From: Actinomycetes bacterium
GTDB lineage: Bacteria; Actinomycetota; Actinomycetes; Actinomycetales; Demequinaceae
DNA length: 5,579 nucleotides
Direction of reading: 5' to 3'
Assembly: GCA_023442845.1 (NCBI GenBank)
Contig: JAEZXC010000131.1
Coordinates: 1-5,579, forward strand
How positions within the stretch are numbered: the first letter of the stretch is position 1; the number at the start of each line of letters is the position of its first letter. The position numbers were made by a program, and so were the translations under genes. Positions 1-4,795 of this stretch are shown here, piece after piece. The notes below the pieces were generated by a model, which searched no databases, was not told the origin of the DNA, and saw only the letters and a list, made by a program, of their open reading frames with translations.

Positions 1-486
1 TACGCGATGAACTCGATTGGCCCCGTCACGTACGAGGTTCGCTCCGTCAAGTACAACCCCGGATTCATTCAGCTTGTCAACGCGGGCGAGGCCGTTGTCG
101 TTGGCGAGTTCGAGATGCGGGTGGGACCCGTCACTGCCCCCATCACGCTCATGATGATCGCTGAACCCATTCTCGCGGTGATGCGCAGTGGCGACGAGGT
201 CGCCGGCCGCACGGTGCAGGAGCAGCAGGAGCACGACGCTGCATCGCGCCAACTCGCGGCTCGCCTCACCGAGGTGCCGATGCCGGTTTCCGTGCGCTTC
301 GCGGGCCGCACCATGAGCGCCGTCCAGATTTCTGAACTTCAGGTGGGCACCGTCATTGCGCTCGGCCACCCCGCCGATCGTCCGCTCGACATTGTCGTCG
401 GTGATGTCACGTTGGGCCACGCAGCCATTGGCGCCAACGGCACCCGCATTGCCTGTCTCGTCGTCTCCACGGAGGAGGAAGCATGA
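1..486 (+). CDS. fliM: Flagellar motor switch protein FliM, C-terminal half (5'-truncated by window)
   Basis: FliM is the C-ring protein that binds CheY-P and, with FliG and FliN, sets the direction of flagellar rotation on the cytoplasmic face of the basal body. The frame is open from base 1, so the true start lies upstream; the Met at position 7 is internal. About 160 residues are visible, roughly half the usual FliM length. The first 60 or so match the end of the CheC-like middle domain: a YNPGFIQLV segment, then VVVGEFEMRVG, then AEPILAVM, which corresponds to the SMIEPI-type segment of other FliMs. A charged helix (QEQQEHDAASRQ) leads into the C-terminal SpoA domain, about residues 88-157 of the visible part, beginning TEVPMPVSVRF. 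The N-terminal CheY-binding motif is outside the window. The gene overlaps fliN by ATGA, and its Glu-rich tail codons form the fliN ribosome binding site. The identification rests on domain pattern plus position before fliN. Confidence 0.93.
   Translation, partial: YAMNSIGPVTYEVRSVKYNPGFIQLVNAGEAVVVGEFEMRVGPVTAPITLMMIAEPILAVMRSGDEVAGRTVQEQQEHDAASRQLAARLTEVPMPVSVRFAGRTMSAVQISELQVGTVIALGHPADRPLDIVVGDVTLGHAAIGANGTRIACLVVSTEEEA
471..478 (+). promoter_or_regulatory. Strong Shine-Dalgarno site of fliN inside the fliM tail
   Basis: GGAGGAGG lies 4 bases upstream of the fliN ATG at 483. It is formed by the consecutive Glu codons near the FliM C terminus. The pairing potential with the 16S rRNA 3' end is high, so fliN can be initiated independently as well as by coupling through the ATGA overlap. 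It also supports 483 as the fliN start. Confidence 0.75.
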
Positions 487-1199
487 CCACCACCACAAGC
501 ACCGCACAGACGGCCGCCGAGCAGTTGGCCGCCTTGTTGCCCACGGCCATGCCGCTCACGGTGGCACCATTCGATGCGGCAACCGCCCCTGACCCGGGCG
601 CGCTTGCTGTGCGGGCGCACTTTGTTGGCGCGACGAGTGCGGATCTGGTGCTCGTGGCGCACGACGCTATTGCGGAGGCCCTCGCGGGAGCGGGGGAGGA
701 CGTGTCGGCGGCCGACGCCTTGCGTCCCGCCCTCGACGCCGCGTCGAGCACTCTCGGCGCTGGCGTGCTCGACACGGCACAGGTGGCAGCGGTGGGGGAC
801 ACATTTGATGACCCCGACATCGAGGCGTTCACCTTGCTGTCTGCAAGCGGCACCGCCGAGGCGTGGTTTGGCATCCGGGTACGGGCTAACACAGTCCCGC
901 AGGCTGCGGCGCCCGCGCCGGACGCGAAGCCGACGGATGAGGCCACCGACCGTTCGCGCATGCGTCTGCTTCACGACGTCGAGCTCGTCCTCACCGCCGA
1001 GATTGGTCGCACGCGCTTACCGATGCGGCAGGTTCTCGACCTCGTTCCCGGCACCGTGCTTGAGCTTGACCGCGCCGCTGGTGCGCCTGCCGACGTCATG
1101 GTGAATGGCCGTCTCGTGGCCCGCGGCGAAGTAGTCGTCGTCGATGAGGACTACGGCATCCGCATCACGGAAATCGTCGCGCCGGATGGTGGCCAGTAA
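483..1199 (+). CDS. fliN: Flagellar motor switch protein FliN with CheC-like N-terminal region
   Basis: FliN forms the lower part of the C-ring with FliM and, in well-studied species, docks the export ATPase complex through FliH. The 238-residue product is much longer than the roughly 137-residue enterobacterial FliN and resembles the FliN/FliY type. Residues 1-135 are an alanine-rich alpha/beta region with a CheC-like pattern; residues 136-160 are a Pro/Ala/Asp-rich linker. Residues 161-234 are a clear SpoA domain with the family segments GRTRLPMRQVLDL, PGTVLELD, VNGRLVARGEVVVVDE and GIRITEIV. Around residues 85-92 the CheC helix has Asp and Ser where CheC phosphatases have the Glu and Asn of their ExxN motif, so CheY-P phosphatase activity looks doubtful (inference from an alignment by eye). 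The start at 483 is fixed by the fliM overlap and by GGAGGAGG just upstream. The gene ends 2 bases before fliO. Residue 179 is encoded by a TTA codon, rare in this sequence. Confidence 0.93.
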   Translation: MTTTTSTAQTAAEQLAALLPTAMPLTVAPFDAATAPDPGALAVRAHFVGATSADLVLVAHDAIAEALAGAGEDVSAADALRPALDAASSTLGAGVLDTAQVAAVGDTFDDPDIEAFTLLSASGTAEAWFGIRVRANTVPQAAAPAPDAKPTDEATDRSRMRLLHDVELVLTAEIGRTRLPMRQVLDLVPGTVLELDRAAGAPADVMVNGRLVARGEVVVVDEDYGIRITEIVAPDGGQ

Positions 1200-1201
1200 G
1201 C

Positions 1202-1723
1202 ATGGACACCATCCTCCTCGTGGCGCGCGTCGGCCTGTCGTTGGCCGCCGTGCTTGGCTTGCTGTGGTGGCTCGGCCGCCGCATGCAAGCCTCGACGACG
1301 CTAAGGCGTCGCCGCCGCGAGGCGCTCGTCGTCGTCGGACGCCAGCAGCTTGGAGGAAAGTCGGGCGTTGCCCTGATTGAAGCGTCGGGCCGGCGTCTTG
1401 TTGTCGGATACGGCGAGCACGGCGTCAGCCTGCTCCACGATGGTGGCGACATCCCGGAAGAAGAGGAGCCCGACGCTCCTTCCACCCGCGTCGACCTTGA
1501 CCGTGAACTTATCGAACTCACCGGCGTCAGCGCGGTTGAGTCTGCCCACCTCGACACCGAGGTGATGGCGCGTGCGAGCGCGCCCGTCCATATCCGTTCG
1601 ACGCCGGCCCGGACGGCCGACGCCCAACGGCACCGCTCACCCCTCGACGGATCGATCCTTGCGCCCAGCACGTGGCGCAAGGCGGTGGTGGCGGCGCAAG
1701 AATGGACCACTCGTCGTTCATGA
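1202..1723 (+). CDS. fliO: Flagellar biosynthesis protein FliO
   Basis: FliO is a small membrane protein that stabilises FliP and helps assemble the FliP/Q/R export gate; it is absent from virulence type III systems. The 173-residue product has one membrane segment at about residues 4-24 (LLVARVGLSLAAVLGLLWWL). A positive cluster follows (RRMQ, then LRRRRRE), giving a cytoplasmic C terminus. Residues 41-78 match the FliO core: VVVGRQQLGGKSGVALIE, RRLVVGYGEHGVSLLHD. After this comes an acidic patch (PEEEEPD, 85-91), a low-complexity linker, and a distinct C-terminal segment from about 148 (LDGSILAPSTWRKAV) ending in basic residues. The start at 1202 lies 2 bases after the fliN stop and has no strong ribosome binding site, suggesting coupling. 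The assignment comes from the core motif and the position between fliN and fliP; FliO is poorly conserved in general. Confidence 0.88.
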   Translation: MDTILLVARVGLSLAAVLGLLWWLGRRMQASTTLRRRRREALVVVGRQQLGGKSGVALIEASGRRLVVGYGEHGVSLLHDGGDIPEEEEPDAPSTRVDLDRELIELTGVSAVESAHLDTEVMARASAPVHIRSTPARTADAQRHRSPLDGSILAPSTWRKAVVAAQEWTTRRS

Positions 1724-2568
1724 ACCCCGTCACGCTCCGGCGTCAGCGCGGGGCCAGGTGGGTGCGATCTAGCCTGATCGTTCTCGCACTTGGCGTCGCC
1801 GCAATCCTGGCAGGCGCGGGTCCGGCGGCCGCAACCGTTGGCCCGACCGACCCCGCAGCACCGGTGGACCCCACGCCACCCGTCGGCGTACCGGTCATGC
1901 CCGAAAGTGGCGTTTCCGTTGACATCTACGGTGTTGACGGCACGCCGTCGAGCTCGATTGTCACGTTGCTCGCGATCACGCTGCTGTCGGTGGCGCCGTC
2001 GCTGCTTCTCATGACGACGAGCTTCACCAAGATCTTTGTGGTGCTTGCGATGACGCGTAACGCGCTTGGTCTGCAGGGCACACCGCCCACGCAGGTGCTT
2101 GCGGGACTTGCCTTGTTCTTGTCGCTGTTCATCATGGGCCCGGTACTGGGCGACATGAATGAGGTCGGCCTGCAGCCGTACCTCAATGGCGACATGAGTT
2201 TTTCCGACGGCCTGGCCGCCGCGATCGAGCCGCTCAAAGAGTTCATGTTCGCGCAAACGCGTGAGTCCGACATCGCTCTCATGAGCCGTGCCGCGGACGC
2301 GGACAACCCGATCAGTCAGGCCGATGTGTCGATGACCACGCTGATGCCGGCATTCATGCTGTCCGAACTCCGCAGCGCCTTCATCATCGGCTTTGTCATC
2401 TTTGTGCCGTTCCTCGTCATCGACCTCGTGACGTCGGGTGCGCTCATGTCAATGGGCATGATGATGCTCCCGCCCGTCATGGTGTCACTTCCTTTCAAGC
2501 TCCTCCTCTTTGTCCTCGTGGACGGATGGACGCTTGTCATCACGGCGCTGATTGGAAGTTACGGCTGA
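1720..2568 (+). CDS. fliP: Flagellar type III export gate protein FliP
   Basis: Five FliP subunits form most of the FliP5Q4R1 export channel. With the chosen ATG the product has 282 residues. Residues 1-38 look like a signal peptide: basic RRQRGARWVR, hydrophobic core LIVLALGVAAILAG, then AAA before the likely cleavage. A Pro-rich linker follows at 41-66, then the conserved membrane body: SLLLMTTSFTKIFVVLAMTRN, NALGLQGTPPTQVLAGLALF, and near the C terminus PAFMLSELRSAF, FVPFLVIDLV, MSMGMMMLPPVM and SLPFKLLLFVLVDGW. The Met-rich MSMGMMM (243-249) corresponds to the loop that forms the methionine gasket of the closed gate in known structures. The ATG at 1720 overlaps the fliO stop as ATGA and gives the cleanest signal peptide. 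An in-frame ATG at 1702 (6 more residues, 22-base overlap) is the main alternative; neither has a strong ribosome binding site. The gene overlaps fliQ by one base (TGATG). Confidence 0.95.
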   Translation: MNPVTLRRQRGARWVRSSLIVLALGVAAILAGAGPAAATVGPTDPAAPVDPTPPVGVPVMPESGVSVDIYGVDGTPSSSIVTLLAITLLSVAPSLLLMTTSFTKIFVVLAMTRNALGLQGTPPTQVLAGLALFLSLFIMGPVLGDMNEVGLQPYLNGDMSFSDGLAAAIEPLKEFMFAQTRESDIALMSRAADADNPISQADVSMTTLMPAFMLSELRSAFIIGFVIFVPFLVIDLVTSGALMSMGMMMLPPVMVSLPFKLLLFVLVDGWTLVITALIGSYG

Positions 2569-2840
2569 TGGATACGACTGCAGTTCTCGACATCGGCTTT
2601 GACGGCCTCGTCCTTGCGGCCAAGTTGGCCGCTCCGTTGCTCATCACCGCACTCGTTGTTGGTTTTGGCGTCTCGCTTTTCCAGTCGGTCACTCAGATTC
2701 AGGAAGTGACGTTGTCATTCGTGCCAAAGGCGGTGGCCGTGGGCGCTGCGCTGTTCATTTCCGGTCACTGGATGATCGAGGAAGCGGTCGCCTTCACCCA
2801 CAGCCTCTTCGAGCGTTTGCCGGGACTGTTAGGCGGCTGA
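2568..2840 (+). CDS. fliQ: Flagellar type III export gate protein FliQ
   Basis: FliQ is a two-helix membrane protein that wraps the FliP/FliR core of the export gate, usually four copies. The product has 90 residues, the normal family length. There are two membrane hairpin segments at about 14-37 (LVLAAKLAAPLLITALVVGF) and 52-74. The conserved stretch between them, LFQSVTQIQEVTLSFVPK (37-54), identifies the family. The ATG at 2568 shares its A with the fliP stop (TGATG) and has a GGAAG sequence at 2554-2558. A longer in-frame start at 2526 would add 14 residues from inside fliP and is not supported. The penultimate codons include a TTA (2829-2831). The gene ends 1 base before fliR. Confidence 0.96.
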   Translation: MDTTAVLDIGFDGLVLAAKLAAPLLITALVVGFGVSLFQSVTQIQEVTLSFVPKAVAVGAALFISGHWMIEEAVAFTHSLFERLPGLLGG

Positions 2841-2841
2841 C

Positions 2842-3624
2842 GTGAACTTCACCTTCGACCTGGGCCTTGTGGAGACGACGATGCTCGCCGGTGTGCGGCT
2901 CGTCGCCTTCCTTGTTGTTGCGCCGCCGTTTCATCTGCGCAGCTTCCCCGGTCCGGTGAAGGTGGCGCTTGCGATGGGGATCGCTTTGGTTGCGGGCCCG
3001 CGGGCGTCGCGAGCCTCGGACATGGTTCCTGGCGAGATGCTCGTCAACGGCTCCGCACAGTTTCTTGGTGCGCTCGTCTTGCAGGCCGTTGTCGGTCTGG
3101 GGCTTGGGTTCTTGGTGCGGATGGTATTCGCGGCGGTCCAGACGGCGGGCTCATTCATTGACTTGTTTGGTGGCTTTCAGCTCGCGATGGGCTTTGACCC
3201 GATGAGCCAAACGGAGGGCGCGACCTTCGCGAAGTTCTACAACATGGCCGCGCTCGCCCTCCTGTTCGCATCCAATGGGCATCAACTTGTTCTTGCTGGT
3301 CTTTTCCGCAGCTTTGACGCACTGCCGCTGAACAAGGGCCTCAACATGGACGCGATGGGGTCGCTTCTTACGAACGGCCTCGGTGAAATGATGTTGGCGG
3401 CTCTCCAAATTGCCGGCCCACTCATGGTGGTGCTGTTCCTCGCCGACGTTGGTCTTGGCCTGCTCACACGCGTCGCCCCTGCGCTAAACGCCTTTGCATT
3501 GGGCTTCCCGCTCAAGATCTTCATCACGTTGTCGCTTGGCTCGATTGCGTTCCTCACCCTGCCCGCGATCATCAGCACGCTCACGGAGCGCGCTGCGGAG
3601 ATTGTGATGGGGGTGAGTTCATGA
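2842..3624 (+). CDS. fliR: Flagellar type III export gate protein FliR
   Basis: FliR is present as one copy per gate and completes the FliP5Q4R1 helical channel. The 260-residue product has normal family length and several membrane segments, at about 11-29, 40-52, 75-100, 133-155, 180-208 and 220-245. Family features are GLGFLVRMVF (88-97), FGGFQLAMGFDPMSQTE (109-125), the ALLFASNGHQLVLAGLFRSF region (139-158) and the C-terminal LGLLTRVAPALNAFALGFPL (204-223). The start is GTG, which gives the normal FliR N terminus immediately before the first membrane segment. It lies 1 base after the fliQ stop, with an AGGCGG sequence at 2831-2836 as a plausible ribosome binding site. The next in-frame ATG (2881) would remove part of the first hydrophobic segment. 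The 3' end overlaps flhB by ATGA. In some bacteria FliR and FlhB are fused; here they are separate genes. Confidence 0.95.
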   Translation: MNFTFDLGLVETTMLAGVRLVAFLVVAPPFHLRSFPGPVKVALAMGIALVAGPRASRASDMVPGEMLVNGSAQFLGALVLQAVVGLGLGFLVRMVFAAVQTAGSFIDLFGGFQLAMGFDPMSQTEGATFAKFYNMAALALLFASNGHQLVLAGLFRSFDALPLNKGLNMDAMGSLLTNGLGEMMLAALQIAGPLMVVLFLADVGLGLLTRVAPALNAFALGFPLKIFITLSLGSIAFLTLPAIISTLTERAAEIVMGVSS

Positions 3625-4724
3625 GCGGCAACGACTCCGGCGATAAGACCGAGAAGGCGACTCCCAAGCGGATGAAGGAGCTCCGCAAGGATGGCTCGCT
3701 CCAGCGTTCGCAGGACCTTTCGGCGTGGATCGTCGTTGGCGCCGCGACCCTCACGTTGCCGCTCGTCATTGGCCGTGCGGGTAGCGAGACGCGCAACCAC
3801 CTCATCAAACTGCGTGCGTTTATGGACTCCCCCGAGCCGCTGGTAGCGCTCGAGGTCGCCCGGGAAAGCCTTGCATCGATGTTCGCCATCATGGCGCCGA
3901 TGTTTGGCGCCGTCGTGCTCGCGGCCGTGGTCTCGGGCGCCGCGCAGGGCGGCATTCACTTCTCGCCCAAGAAGCTGAAGCCAAGCGTCAAGCAGTTCAA
4001 CCCAAAGAACGGCCTCAAGCGCGTCTTTGGCGGCCAGGCGTGGTGGAACGGCGCCAAGGCCGCGTTGAAGGCAGCCGCGATTGGCACTGTGCTCTACACG
4101 GTGGTGCAGGGCATCATCCCGGTGCTCTTGGGTACGGGCGCCCACACCGTGGAGTCGATCATGGGCGTCGGCATTGACGGCGTGAACTCGCTCGTCAAGA
4201 TCGCCGTCATCGCGGGTCTCACCCTGGCGGGCGCGGACATGCTCGTGGTGATGAAGCGCAACCGCAAGCAGACGCGGATGTCGAAGAAGGAAATCAAGGA
4301 CGAGTACAAGACCACTGAAGGTGACCCGCTCATCAAGGGTCAGATTCGTCAGCGTCAGATTCAAATGAGCCGTAACCGCATGATGGCGGAGGTAACGAAC
4401 GCCGACGTCGTGCTCGTCAACCCAACGCACGTCGCCGTTGCGTTGCGTTACGAGCCCGGCACTGGCGCCCCTCGCGTCATCGCGAAGGGTCAGGGCCATA
4501 TCGCCGCCAAGATCCGCAAGATCGCGGCCGAGAAGCGCGTGCCGATGGTCCAAGACATCGGCCTCGCCCGTGCGCTGCACTCCGCCTGCGACCTCGGTCA
4601 AGAGATTCCCCCCCACCTCTATAACGCGGTGGCACGGGTGCTTGCGTTCGTCATGGCGCTCAAGCGTCGTGGCGCAGCGTCGGGCATGCACCGCAACCCT
4701 CACGCCGAGGCGGTCGCCGTATGA
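3621..4724 (+). CDS. flhB: Flagellar type III export protein FlhB (autocleaving specificity switch)
   Basis: FlhB controls the switch from rod/hook to filament export. The 367-residue product begins with the typical charged N terminus (KTEKATPKRMKELRKDGSL, then RSQDLSAW). Four membrane segments lie at about 33-52, 86-108, 146-170 and 187-210. The cytoplasmic loop between the second and third holds the conserved FSPKKLKPSVKQFNPKNGLKR-type element (114-134). After the last membrane helix come MSKKEIKDEYK and EGDPLIKGQIRQRQ. The autocleavage motif NPTH is intact at 267-270 (bases 4419-4430), so self-cleavage between Asn267 and Pro268 is expected from family knowledge. The cleaved C-terminal part carries YEPGTGAPRVIAKG, VPMVQDIGLARALH and IPPHLYNAVARVLAFV. 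The total length is slightly below the 383 residues of Salmonella FlhB because of a shorter tail. The start overlaps fliR as ATGA, with GGGGGTGAG (3609-3617) upstream. The stop lies 67 bases before flhA. Confidence 0.96.
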   Translation: MSGNDSGDKTEKATPKRMKELRKDGSLQRSQDLSAWIVVGAATLTLPLVIGRAGSETRNHLIKLRAFMDSPEPLVALEVARESLASMFAIMAPMFGAVVLAAVVSGAAQGGIHFSPKKLKPSVKQFNPKNGLKRVFGGQAWWNGAKAALKAAAIGTVLYTVVQGIIPVLLGTGAHTVESIMGVGIDGVNSLVKIAVIAGLTLAGADMLVVMKRNRKQTRMSKKEIKDEYKTTEGDPLIKGQIRQRQIQMSRNRMMAEVTNADVVLVNPTHVAVALRYEPGTGAPRVIAKGQGHIAAKIRKIAAEKRVPMVQDIGLARALHSACDLGQEIPPHLYNAVARVLAFVMALKRRGAASGMHRNPHAEAVAV

Positions 4725-4795
4725 CTTTCCCAGCCCCGAACCCGTCCCCGGACCGCGTCACCGTTGGCGCTTGCCGTAAGGAGGCCCGCTCATGA
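4721..4795 (+). CDS. Possible 24-codon coupling mini-ORF between flhB and flhA
   Basis: This is a 24-codon open frame whose ATG overlaps the flhB stop (ATGA at 4721) and whose stop overlaps the flhA ATG (ATGA at 4792). It therefore fills the only real gap in the operon exactly. The peptide is Pro-rich near its start (PAPNPSPD), basic toward its end, and resembles no family I know. Its last codons contain the flhA ribosome binding site. It has no separate strong ribosome binding site, so initiation would rely on ribosomes finishing flhB. The arrangement could keep ribosomes moving from flhB to flhA. It could also be chance, since a random frame across 67 GC-rich bases is often open. The peptide itself may have no function. 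Confidence 0.25.
   Translation: MTFPAPNPSPDRVTVGACRKEARS
4755..4770 (+). other. Small potential RNA hairpin upstream of the flhA ribosome binding site
   Basis: GCGTCACCGTTGGCGC can fold into a 6-pair stem, with one G-U pair and a CCGT loop, ending 6 bases before the flhA Shine-Dalgarno site. It is followed by no U-run, so it is not a terminator. It is short and could be chance in GC-rich DNA. Confidence 0.2.
4777..4784 (+). promoter_or_regulatory. Full-consensus Shine-Dalgarno site of flhA
   Basis: TAAGGAGG is a perfect complement to the usual 16S rRNA 3' end, with an optimal 7-base spacing to the ATG at 4792. The TAA is also an in-frame stop for the flhA frame, so the start cannot lie further upstream. 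It is the strongest site in the window, consistent with flhA being the one complete-spacing gene that needs independent initiation. Confidence 0.88.

Noticed and set aside
339..974. Overlapping minus-strand frames across fliM/fliN
   Set aside because: Antisense to FliM SpoA and FliN coding, with Arg/Cys/Ala-rich products, no ribosome binding signal and no known family.
1165..2256. 363-codon open frame on the minus strand across fliO and fliP
   Set aside because: It lies fully antisense to confidently identified genes and has a low-complexity Arg/His-rich product, typical of a GC-rich shadow frame.
2526..2567. Upstream in-frame start for fliQ
   Set aside because: The 14 extra residues come from inside the conserved end of fliP, and the 90-residue form from 2568 matches the normal FliQ length and N terminus.
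4339..4362. Nine-base direct repeat GTCAGATTC in flhB
   Set aside because: It encodes the two halves of the conserved QIRQRQI segment of FlhB, so the protein sequence explains it.
3282..4703. 473-codon open frame on the minus strand across fliR and flhB
   Set aside because: It is the shadow of well-conserved FliR and FlhB coding in a GC-rich sequence; its product is rich in Arg and His, has no recognisable motif, and it crosses two real genes.
4725..4791. Internal terminator or promoter between flhB and flhA
   Set aside because: The only hairpin is short and lacks a U-run, and I see no convincing -35/-10 or sigma-28-like elements in the gap.
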